Assembly (NCBI GenBank): GCA_017396725.1 | Contig: JAFQLA010000251.1 | Coordinates: 1-6,685, forward strand | Direction: 5' to 3' | Origin: Oscillospiraceae bacterium | GTDB taxonomy: Bacteria; Bacillota_A; Clostridia; Oscillospirales; Oscillospiraceae | Length of the DNA: 6,685 bases | In this document: in pieces, positions 1-6,196 of the stretch | How positions within the stretch are numbered: the first letter of the stretch is position 1 | How the letters are laid out: each line of letters starts with the position of its first letter | Notes under the pieces: generated by a model | Told to the model about the DNA's origin: nothing | Seen by the model: only the letters and a program-made list of their open reading frames with translations | Database searches by the model: none | Program-made: the position numbers and the translations under genes

Positions 1-1778
1 GTGTGCTCCCCAGCAACGAAGGCCGCGGCTATGTGCTGCGCCGCCTCCTGCGCCGCGCTGCCCGCCACGGCAAGCTCCTTGGCGTGAACCGCCCCTTCCT
101 CTATGAGATCGTGGATACCGTGGTTGCCGTCAACGAATGCGAATACAAGGATCTTCGGGAAAAGGAAGACTATATCGTTAAGGTCATCCGCACCGAGGAA
201 GAAAACTTTGCCAAGACCATCGACGGCGGCATGAAGATCTTTGCCGAAATGCTTGCCGAGCACAAGAAGAACGGTGAGAGCGTCTTCTCCGGCGCTGACG
301 CCTTCAAGCTTTACGATACCTACGGTTTCCCCATCGACCTCACTGCCGAAATGGTGAAGGAAGAGAACATGAGCGTGGATGAAGACGGTTTCCGCGCATT
401 GATGCAGGAGCAGAAGGTCCGCGCCCGTGAAGCACGCAAGGCTATGGGCGATCTGGGCTGGAGCGGCATTGATTTCGGTAAGGATGTCCCCGCCACCGTA
501 TTTGACGGCTATGCCGCCGAAAACCTGAAGGACTACAAGGCCAAGGTAGTTGCTATTGTTGCCGAGGATGAGCTACGCGAGAGCGTGGTTTCCGGCGTCA
601 GCGCGATCCTTGTTCTGGATAAGACGCCTTTCTATGCGGAAATGGGCGGCCAGACCGCAGACCACGGTGTCATCACCACTGCGGACGGCGCAGCCTTTGC
701 TGTGAACAATGTGCAGAAGAACGCCGGCGGCAAGTACATGCATTACGGTGTGATGACTGCAGGCGAAATGCAGGTAGGCTGCGAGGTTTCCGCATCCGTG
801 GATACCGATCGCCGCGACGCTATCATGCGCGCCCACAGCGCCACCCATATGCTGGACGCCGCTCTTCATGAAGTGCTGGGCGACCATGCCCATCAGGCAG
901 GCTCTCTGGTAGAACCCGACCGCCTGCGCTATGACTTCACCCACTTTGCAGGCCTCACCGCTGAAGAACTCAAGGAAGTGAGCCGCCGCGTCAACGAAAT
1001 GATCCTCTCCGGCATGGAAGTGGATGTCCGTGAAATGCCCATTGATGAGGCCAAGAAGATGGGCGCTGTTGCCCTCTTCGGTGAAAAGTACGGCGATGTT
1101 GTCCGCGTGGTCAACATGGAAGGCCGCTCCATCGAATTCTGCGGCGGTACCCACCTGAGCAATACCGCCAAGGCCGGCACCTTCCGCATCGTCAGCGAAG
1201 GCTCTGTTGCCTCCGGCGTGCGCCGTATTGAGGCGGTGACGGGTCAGGCTGTTCTGGATCTGGTGGACGAGATGGATAAGAAGCTTGCTTCCCTTGCCGA
1301 GATCCTCAAGACCACTCCTGCTGAGCTTTTCGTCAAGGCAGAGAATACCGTCAAGGAGCTCAAGGAACTCCACCAGACCATCGACCGCATGAAGGACAAG
1401 GTCTTTGCCGGTGAAGTGGAGCAGCTGCTCTCCTCCGCCAAGGAAGCAAACGGCCTTAAGGTGGTGACTTCCTCCCGCGGCAGCGTGGAAGCCAATGACC
1501 TGCGCAAGATGGGCGACTTCCTGCGTGATAAGGATGAAAATGTGGTAGCCGTTCTGGCTGCTGCCAACGGTGAAAAGGTGACCCTGCTGGCCGTTTGCGG
1601 CAAGGCAGCCGTTGGCAAGGGCATCAAGGCCGGTGACATTATCAAGAACATTGCTCCCGTAGTTGGCGGCAAGGGCGGCGGCAAGCCCGACAGCGCCATG
1701 GGCGGCGGCAGCGAAGTGGGCAAGATCGATGCCGCTCTCGCAGCAGCTGAAGAATATGTTGCAGCTAACGTAAAGTGA
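1..1778 (+). CDS. alaS: Alanyl-tRNA synthetase, C-terminal two thirds (5' end outside window)
   Basis: Charges tRNA-Ala with alanine in the cytoplasm and hydrolyses mischarged Ser/Gly-tRNA-Ala. The frame is open from base 3; the GTG there is an internal Val codon, not a start. About 590 of the usual ~875 residues are present, and the class II catalytic core lies upstream. Numbering from the codon at base 3, the fragment opens with the PSNEGRGYVLRR segment and then YDTYGFPIDLT (about 103-113). In the family these helical-domain stretches hold residues used to read the G3:U70 pair of the acceptor stem. PFYAEMGGQ (209-217) starts the editing region. Its zinc site is complete: HSATH (278-282) and CGGTH (380-384), spaced as in E. 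coli AlaS. A charged helical linker (about 410-475) leads to the C-Ala domain with its glycine-rich GGKGGGKPD motif from 555. Every Lys codon I read here is AAG, which suggests high expression. It is co-directional with the HIT gene and probably cotranscribed with it. Confidence 0.99.
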   Translation, partial: VLPSNEGRGYVLRRLLRRAARHGKLLGVNRPFLYEIVDTVVAVNECEYKDLREKEDYIVKVIRTEEENFAKTIDGGMKIFAEMLAEHKKNGESVFSGADAFKLYDTYGFPIDLTAEMVKEENMSVDEDGFRALMQEQKVRAREARKAMGDLGWSGIDFGKDVPATVFDGYAAENLKDYKAKVVAIVAEDELRESVVSGVSAILVLDKTPFYAEMGGQTADHGVITTADGAAFAVNNVQKNAGGKYMHYGVMTAGEMQVGCEVSASVDTDRRDAIMRAHSATHMLDAALHEVLGDHAHQAGSLVEPDRLRYDFTHFAGLTAEELKEVSRRVNEMILSGMEVDVREMPIDEAKKMGAVALFGEKYGDVVRVVNMEGRSIEFCGGTHLSNTAKAGTFRIVSEGSVASGVRRIEAVTGQAVLDLVDEMDKKLASLAEILKTTPAELFVKAENTVKELKELHQTIDRMKDKVFAGEVEQLLSSAKEANGLKVVTSSRGSVEANDLRKMGDFLRDKDENVVAVLAAANGEKVTLLAVCGKAAVGKGIKAGDIIKNIAPVVGGKGGGKPDSAMGGGSEVGKIDAALAAAEEYVAANVK

Positions 1779-1795
1779 TCGAAAGGAGAAGAACC

Positions 1796-2137
1796 ATGTC
1801 TGATTGTCTGTTTTGCAAGATCGCGGCAGGGGAGATCCCTTCCACCAAGGTATATGAGGATGATATCTGCCTGGCTTTCAACGATATCAATCCCCAGGCT
1901 CCCGTGCATTTCCTTGTGATCCCCAAAGCTCACACCGCAAGCTCTGCTTCCGACATCAATGCCGGTAACAGCGCTGTGGTTGCCCACATTTTTGAAGTGA
2001 TCGCCAAGGTCACCGCCGAAAAGGGCATTGAAAGCTACCGCGTGGTCACCAACATCGGTGCTGATGCCGGCCAGACCGTGCATCACATCCATTTCCATGT
2101 GCTGGGCGGCGCCAAGCTGGATGAGCGCATGTGCTAA
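1796..2137 (+). CDS. hinT: HIT-family (HinT-like) purine nucleoside phosphoramidase/hydrolase
   Basis: Small histidine-triad protein of 113 residues, the normal HinT length. Family members hydrolyse AMP linked to amines or acyl groups, including aminoacyl-adenylates, in the cytoplasm; the natural substrate is not shown by sequence. The triad H97-I-H99-F-H101-V-L is intact, with H99 in the position of the catalytic nucleophile, preceded by the usual GQTVH segment and followed by LGG. The N-terminal CLFCKI gives a C4/C7 pair, which binds zinc in some relatives. The ATG at 1796 is chosen because AAAGGAG (1782-1788) lies 7 bases ahead and MSDCLFCKI is the expected N-terminus. A GTG at 1775 in the same frame overlaps the alaS stop, lacks a ribosome site and would add seven unusual residues. 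The 17-base gap to alaS suggests cotranscription. Pairing with a synthetase is suggestive because HinT acts on aminoacyl-AMP, but that link is inference. A terminator follows 8 bases after the stop. Confidence 0.97.
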   Translation: MSDCLFCKIAAGEIPSTKVYEDDICLAFNDINPQAPVHFLVIPKAHTASSASDINAGNSAVVAHIFEVIAKVTAEKGIESYRVVTNIGADAGQTVHHIHFHVLGGAKLDERMC

Positions 2138-2145
2138 AGACTCAT

Positions 2146-2177
2146 AAAAAAGAACGGGTTTCGACCCGTTCTTTTTT
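2146..2177 (+). terminator. Intrinsic terminator after the alaS-HIT unit
   Basis: A perfect inverted repeat: GAACGGGT (2152-2159), loop TTCG (2160-2163), ACCCGTTC (2164-2171), then six T (2172-2177). The six A at 2146-2151 extend the pairing with the T-run to 14 bp and give the reverse strand a T-run too, so it could also stop antisense transcription. It starts 8 bases after the HIT stop codon. Confidence 0.95.
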
Positions 2178-2178
2178 G

Positions 2179-2207
2179 TTGCCGCAAAGACCAGAGTCTG
2201 CTATACT
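2179..2207 (+). promoter_or_regulatory. Sigma-A-type promoter with extended -10, for comEC-holA-Toprim
   Basis: TTGCCG (2179-2184, 4 of 6 to TTGACA), a 17-base spacer, then TATACT (2202-2207, 5 of 6 to TATAAT), with TG one base upstream of the -10 (2199-2200) making an extended -10. The expected transcription start is near 2214, giving a short leader of about 28 bases before comEC. The -35 begins one base after the terminator T-run. Nothing longer than a 4-bp inverted repeat in the spacer hints at an operator. Predicted from sequence only. Confidence 0.75.
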
Positions 2208-2221
2208 GAATGGATAGAGAG

Positions 2222-2231
2222 AGGAAGGAGG
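2222..2231 (+). promoter_or_regulatory. Ribosome binding site of comEC (decides start at 2242)
   Basis: AGGAAGGAGG contains a full AGGAGG core (2226-2231) 10 bases before the ATG at 2242. A nearer ATG at 2234 is only 2 bases from the core and in another frame. The comEC frame has a stop at 2215-2217 and no other start in between, so 2242 is the only usable start for comEC. Confidence 0.85.
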
Positions 2232-2241
2232 CGATGGCGGT

Positions 2242-4461
2242 ATGCGCGGTTTTGCTGCGGCTGCCTTTTCCTTTGCCGCGGGGATCTTCCTTGCGCAGTA
2301 TGGGCTTTCGGCCGCTTTCTGGCGCCTTGGCGCGGCAGGCCTCTTTTTGTTTCTGGCCGTGGCTTCGTTTTTTGTGAAAAAAGCTTGGCGCAAGCGGGCT
2401 GTTTTGATTTTCTGCGCCATGAGCGCGGCGCTGATTTATTGCACGGTTTTTGACGCGCTTTTCATCCGTCCTGCCCAAAGCTATGTGGGCGCGGTGGAGA
2501 CGGTGGAAATGGAAGCGGCGGACTACCCGCAAAAGCTGACCTACGGCGCGCGGGTAACGGTGCGCCTGAGAGAACCAAAGCTTTTGGGGATCAAGGCGGT
2601 GTATTACGGCGGGGAAGAGCTGTTGTGTCTTCAGCCGGGAAACCGCATCACGGCGCAGGCAGCATTTGTTGGCAGTGAATCTCCTTCCCAAAGGGCAAAG
2701 GGCGAGTTCCTTTTGCTCAAAGGCAGCGGCAGCGCGGTGATCCGTGACGGTGCCGCAGGGAGTATCCGCTATCTCCCGCAGCGCTTTGCCAAGGCGTTTA
2801 GTGATAAAGTGAAAGAGCTTTACAGCAATGAAACAGCAGGCTTTATGGCAGCTATCCTTATGGGAAATACCGAGGAGTTATCTGCCAAAGACCGCGGGGC
2901 CCTTTCCGAAGCGGGACTCTGGCATGTGACGGCAGTATCGGGCCTGCACTGCTCATTTCTCATTTCGCTTCTTGGCTTTTTCGTGGGGCATTCCCACTAC
3001 AAACGCAAGGCTTTGCTGGGGATCCCGCTGGTGGTGTTTTACGCCGCGGCGGTGGGCGGCTCGCCCTCTGTGACGCGCGCCGCGATCATGCTCCTCTTTG
3101 TACTGATCGCCCCGCTTTTCAATCGGGAAAACGATCCGCTGACGGCGCTTTCCGCGGCTCTTGGATCGATCCTTCTGGCTAACCCCTATGCCGCGGCGTC
3201 CGTTTCGCTGCAGCTTTCCTTCGGGGCGGTATTGGGCCTTCTTTTGGTGACGCCTAAGATATCCGCCGCGTTTTCGGCAAAGGGGAAGATCTGCCGGTTT
3301 CTGATCAGCAGCTTTTCTGCTACCCTGGGCGCGCTTGCTTTTACCGCGCCGCTGTGCGCGCTGTATTTCAATACCTTTACCCTTGTAACGCCGCTATCCA
3401 ACCTGCTTTGTCTGTGGGCGGTGTCGCTGGCCTTTTCACTGGGTATGCTTTCCGTGGCGCTGGGATTTCTCTTTTTGCCTCTGGGGCGTATCCTTGCCTT
3501 CGGCGCGGCACTGCTTGCGCGGTATGTGCTGGTTGTGGCAGATGGGATCGCATCCATTCCGTACCACGCGGTGTATTTCACCGATGATCGGATGAAGTGC
3601 TGGTTTATCTATGCGTATATCATCTTTGCGCTCTGCTTTTTCCTGAAAAAGAAGAGGGCGCGCCGCGTGGCGGCAGCCGCCGTTCTCGTTTGCTGCGCTT
3701 TGATTTTGAGCGTATTTACTACCCGCCGGGAAAGCGTTGCGCCGCCCTTGACGGTAACGGTGCTGGATGTGGGGCAGGGGCAGTGCGTGCTGCTGACCTC
3801 CGGCAAAGAGGCGGTAGTGGTGGACTGCGGCAGCATGACCGCAGGCGCGGACGCGGGAGAAATCGCGGCAGAGACCCTCTGCAGCCGCGGGTTTTACGAA
3901 GTGAAGACCCTGATCGTGACCCATTTGGATGAAGACCACATCAGCGGCGCGCAGACCCTTTGTGCCCGCAGCGATGTGAAGGAAATATGGATCCCCGTGA
4001 TCGCGGAGGAGTTTGATGCCGCGGACAGGCTCTTTGCGGCGACGCAAGAGGCAAAGATCTCCGTCATAGCGGGGCAGAGCCTTACCTTTGGCGAGGCAGA
4101 GCTTACGGTTTACTCTCCTGCAAGCGGCGCTGGCGGCAACGACGGCGGCCTTGCGGTTTTGTGCTCGGCAGGGGATTTCGATGTGCTGATCACGGGGGAT
4201 ATGAGCCAAAAGACGGAAGAGATTCTTCTCGATCAAATGCCTCCTGAAGATATTGAGGTGCTGCTGGCGGGCCACCACGGTGCCGATGATGCCAGCGGCG
4301 AGAGACTTTTATACGAAACGGAGCCTGAGGCGGTGATCGTCAGCGTGGGAGAAAACGCTTTCGGCCATCCTGACGCGTCGGCTCTTGTGCGGATGCGGGA
4401 AGCGGGCTGCGCCGTTTACCGCACGGATCTGCAAGGCAGTGTGACCATCAAAGCGAATTGA
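2242..4461 (+). CDS. comEC: ComEC/Rec2 family DNA-uptake channel with metallo-beta-lactamase domain
   Basis: Inner-membrane protein that carries one DNA strand into the cytoplasm during natural transformation. At 739 residues it is close to the Bacillus protein (about 775) and has all three expected parts. Residues about 1-75 hold three hydrophobic segments. About 75-190 are the soluble DUF4131/OB-like region. About 200-490 are the polytopic Competence domain, starting with the family signature HVTAVSGLH (ending G234-L235-H236). After a Lys/Arg-rich turn and a last hydrophobic segment, about 500-739 form the metallo-beta-lactamase domain: VLDVGQGQ, HLDEDH (561-566), ITGD with D653, and AGHHG (676-680). 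In studied relatives this domain is proposed to degrade the non-transported strand. GHHG is followed by Ala rather than the commoner Ser. Lys and Ala codons are more mixed than in alaS, as expected of a low-expression membrane protein. First gene of its unit; comEA is not adjacent. holA follows at once, as near Bacillus comEC. Confidence 0.98.
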   Translation: MRGFAAAAFSFAAGIFLAQYGLSAAFWRLGAAGLFLFLAVASFFVKKAWRKRAVLIFCAMSAALIYCTVFDALFIRPAQSYVGAVETVEMEAADYPQKLTYGARVTVRLREPKLLGIKAVYYGGEELLCLQPGNRITAQAAFVGSESPSQRAKGEFLLLKGSGSAVIRDGAAGSIRYLPQRFAKAFSDKVKELYSNETAGFMAAILMGNTEELSAKDRGALSEAGLWHVTAVSGLHCSFLISLLGFFVGHSHYKRKALLGIPLVVFYAAAVGGSPSVTRAAIMLLFVLIAPLFNRENDPLTALSAALGSILLANPYAAASVSLQLSFGAVLGLLLVTPKISAAFSAKGKICRFLISSFSATLGALAFTAPLCALYFNTFTLVTPLSNLLCLWAVSLAFSLGMLSVALGFLFLPLGRILAFGAALLARYVLVVADGIASIPYHAVYFTDDRMKCWFIYAYIIFALCFFLKKKRARRVAAAAVLVCCALILSVFTTRRESVAPPLTVTVLDVGQGQCVLLTSGKEAVVVDCGSMTAGADAGEIAAETLCSRGFYEVKTLIVTHLDEDHISGAQTLCARSDVKEIWIPVIAEEFDAADRLFAATQEAKISVIAGQSLTFGEAELTVYSPASGAGGNDGGLAVLCSAGDFDVLITGDMSQKTEEILLDQMPPEDIEVLLAGHHGADDASGERLLYETEPEAVIVSVGENAFGHPDASALVRMREAGCAVYRTDLQGSVTIKAN

Positions 4462-4464
4462 GGA
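4460..4464 (+). promoter_or_regulatory. Ribosome binding site of holA, overlapping the comEC stop
   Basis: GAGGA overlaps the comEC TGA (4459-4461). It is 8 bases (counting from the GAGG core) before the ATG at 4472 but only 2 bases before the in-frame ATG at 4466, so it favours 4472. The overlap suggests that ribosomes finishing comEC restart on holA. Confidence 0.65.
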
Positions 4465-4471
4465 AATGCGT

Positions 4472-5527
4472 ATGGCGGCAAAAAAACCGAAAAGTGAAAA
4501 TGTGAATTTCCGGCAGCTGAAAAAAGACCTCTCTGAGGGGAATATCGGCACGGGTTATATCTTTTACGGCGAGGAGACCTATCTGAGAGAATACTATCTC
4601 AACGATCTTCGCAAGAAGCTGGTGCCCGCGGGGTTTGAGGAATTCAACTATCACCGCCTTGAGGGTAAGGGACTTTCCGTCCAGAGCCTGACGGAGGCGG
4701 TGGAAGCCATGCCCATGATGGCGGAGCGGACGCTGACGGTGGTGACGGATTTTGACATCTTCGGCCTCAACGAAGAGCAGAGAAATCAGTTTATCGCCCT
4801 TGTCAGCGACCTGCCTGAATACGGCTGCCTCGTCTTTGTGTACGATCTTGTGGAGTATAAACCCAACAAGACCATGAAAAAGCTCCACGCCGCTGTAGAC
4901 AGCGCCCTCCTTGCGGTGAAGTTCGAGGCGCAGGAATCCGGCGCGCTCCACGCGTGGATCGCAAAGCACTTCCGCGCGCTGGGTAAGGACATCGATCAGC
5001 AGGCCTGTGAGCATCTGATCTTTGCCTGCGGCGATCTGATGACGGGGCTTCTGCCTGAGATCGAAAAGGTGGCTGCCTACGCAAGAGGGCCGCGCATCAC
5101 CGTAAACGACATCAATGCCGTGGCGGCGCCCATTCTGGAAGCGGCCATTTTTGATATGACCAACGCCGTCTCCTCCCACAATTATGACCGCGCCGCGGAG
5201 ATCCTCGCCAACCTTTTCCAGCAGCAGGAAGAGCCTATTATGATCCTTGCCATGCTGGGCAAGGAGCTGCGCAAGATCTACACCGCCCGCATCGCCATCG
5301 ACGGCGGCAAGGACCGCTATTGGCTCATGGAGCTTTGGAACATGCGCTCGGATTACCCGGCAAAGCTGGCTATGGAATCTGCCCGCAAGGTAAGCAAGCA
5401 GTGGTGCAGCGAGAGTATGCAGGCCTGCCAGACGCTGGATCGCCGCTTGAAGAGCGAAAAGGGTGTGGACGCGGAAAGCGAGCTGAAGATCTTTTTGATG
5501 CAGCTGGCCCAGAAGAGACGGCAGTAG
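4472..5527 (+). CDS. holA: DNA polymerase III delta subunit (clamp loader)
   Basis: Delta opens the beta sliding clamp as part of the clamp-loader complex with the tau/gamma and delta-prime subunits, in the cytoplasm at the replication fork. The 351 residues match the family (about 340-350). Seen here: a basic N-terminus, the first strand/helix YIFYGEETYL (29-38) typical of HolA, and no Walker A motif, as expected because delta does not hydrolyse ATP. The middle contains FACGDLMTGLLPEIEKVAAY, the lid region usual in HolA. The C-terminal third is a helical collar domain with QQQEEPIMILAMLGKELRK and a final D-x-x-x-K-S-type helix (TLDRRLKSEKG) before SELKIFLMQLA. The start at 4472 is chosen over the in-frame ATG at 4466 for ribosome-site spacing; the two differ by only two residues. 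It lies 10 bases after comEC. The comEC-holA neighbourhood is known in Bacillus, which supports both calls. Confidence 0.96.
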   Translation: MAAKKPKSENVNFRQLKKDLSEGNIGTGYIFYGEETYLREYYLNDLRKKLVPAGFEEFNYHRLEGKGLSVQSLTEAVEAMPMMAERTLTVVTDFDIFGLNEEQRNQFIALVSDLPEYGCLVFVYDLVEYKPNKTMKKLHAAVDSALLAVKFEAQESGALHAWIAKHFRALGKDIDQQACEHLIFACGDLMTGLLPEIEKVAAYARGPRITVNDINAVAAPILEAAIFDMTNAVSSHNYDRAAEILANLFQQQEEPIMILAMLGKELRKIYTARIAIDGGKDRYWLMELWNMRSDYPAKLAMESARKVSKQWCSESMQACQTLDRRLKSEKGVDAESELKIFLMQLAQKRRQ

Positions 5528-5537
5528 GAGAGAGGGA

Positions 5538-6110
5538 ATGGAAAAGATCCGTGAAGTGATCGTGGTGGAAGGCCGCTACGACAAGAATGCCCTTTTGCAG
5601 GTGGTGGACGCCACCGTTGTGGAAACGGGCGGGTTTTCCGTTTTCAACAATAAGGAAAAGCTCTCCTTTTTCCGCCGCCTTGCCGCCGAGCGGGGCATCA
5701 TCCTTTTTACTGACAGCGACGGCGCGGGTTTTGTGATCCGCAATTATTTGAAAGGCGCGCTGCCCAAAGACAAAGTGAAGCAGGCCTACATCCCCGATAT
5801 CTACGGCAAGGAGCGCCGCAAGCGCACCGCCGGCAAGGAAGGCAAGCTGGGGGTGGAGGGCATGAGCCCTGAGGTGATCCTTACGGCGCTGAAAAACGCG
5901 GGCGCTACCTTCGAAAACGCGGAACATGCCGCGCCCCGCCGCCCCATCACCAAGGCGGACATGATGGAAAAAGGTCTTGTGGGAGCGGGGAGCGAAGACC
6001 GCCGCCGTGCGCTTTTGAAAAAGCTGGATCTTCCCGAGCATCTCACCGCCAACGGCCTTCTGGAGGCGCTGAATGTGCTCTATAGCTACGAGGAGTTTAT
6101 GGGGCTTTGA
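5538..6110 (+). CDS. Toprim/DUF4093 protein, ribonuclease M5 (RnmV)-like
   Basis: A 190-residue protein, the size of Bacillus RNase M5 (about 186), which trims 5S rRNA precursor on both sides. The Toprim catalytic set is intact: E11 in VVEGRYDK, and D59 and D61 in LFTDSDGAG, followed by a helix beginning FVIRNYL. Residues about 87-109 are a basic stretch (GKERRKRTAGKEGK) leading to LGVEGMSPE, corresponding to the GVEHA segment of RNase M5. The C-terminal ~80 residues fit DUF4093. The family call is firm, but orthology is not: many Clostridia seem to have both a classic rnmV next to ksgA/rsmA and this kind of Toprim protein, and here there is no ksgA. It might mature 5S rRNA or cut another structured RNA. 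The start at 5538 is supported by AGGAG (5526-5530), 7 bases ahead and overlapping the holA TAG stop. It is the last gene of the comEC unit. Confidence 0.92.
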   Translation: MEKIREVIVVEGRYDKNALLQVVDATVVETGGFSVFNNKEKLSFFRRLAAERGIILFTDSDGAGFVIRNYLKGALPKDKVKQAYIPDIYGKERRKRTAGKEGKLGVEGMSPEVILTALKNAGATFENAEHAAPRRPITKADMMEKGLVGAGSEDRRRALLKKLDLPEHLTANGLLEALNVLYSYEEFMGL

Positions 6111-6125
6111 TCGGCGCAAAAAGTG

Positions 6126-6154
6126 TTGCAATTGGCCTTGAGCGCTTGTATAAT
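6126..6154 (+). promoter_or_regulatory. Sigma-A-type promoter of glnS
   Basis: TTGCAA (6126-6131, 4 of 6 to TTGACA), a 17-base spacer, and a perfect TATAAT (6149-6154). The expected start is near 6161, leaving a leader of about 36 bases. It is the only stretch in the 86-base gap with both boxes at correct spacing, and it gives glnS its own transcription. Confidence 0.82.
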
Positions 6155-6159
6155 ATTTG

Positions 6160-6181
6160 ATTAGCGAAAACTAATTTTTTT
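6160..6181 (+). other. Weak hairpin followed by T-run in the glnS leader
   Basis: ATTAG (6160-6164) and CTAAT (6171-6175) pair around the loop CGAAAA, and T continues to 6181. With only five A/T-rich pairs it would be a poor terminator, but no other terminator candidate follows the Toprim gene. It could partly stop readthrough from the comEC unit, or be chance. Confidence 0.35.
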
Positions 6182-6196
6182 AGGAGTGTATTGAGC

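Noticed and set aside
573..2098. Long open frames on the - strand across alaS and the HIT gene
   Set aside because: They mirror strongly conserved + strand genes, lack ribosome sites and have low-complexity or non-family-like translations. They arise from the biased third codon positions of GC-rich genes.
2188..2200. Small inverted repeats (AGAC/GTCT and CAGA/TCTG) in the spacer of the comEC promoter
   Set aside because: Four-base arms are expected by chance; not enough to call an operator.
2234..2377. A 47-codon + strand frame beginning at an ATG just before comEC
   Set aside because: Its ATG is only 2 bases from the ribosome site core, it overlaps the comEC start in another frame, and its translation resembles nothing. 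A decoy-start role is conceivable but has no support.
3354..3932. Two short + strand frames inside comEC
   Set aside because: Out of frame with comEC, rich in Gly and Arg, and without start signals.
3436..6131. Further long open frames on the - strand across comEC, holA and the Toprim gene
   Set aside because: Same cause. Their translations are rich in His, Arg and Ala with no recognisable motif, and each is fully covered by a well-supported + strand gene.
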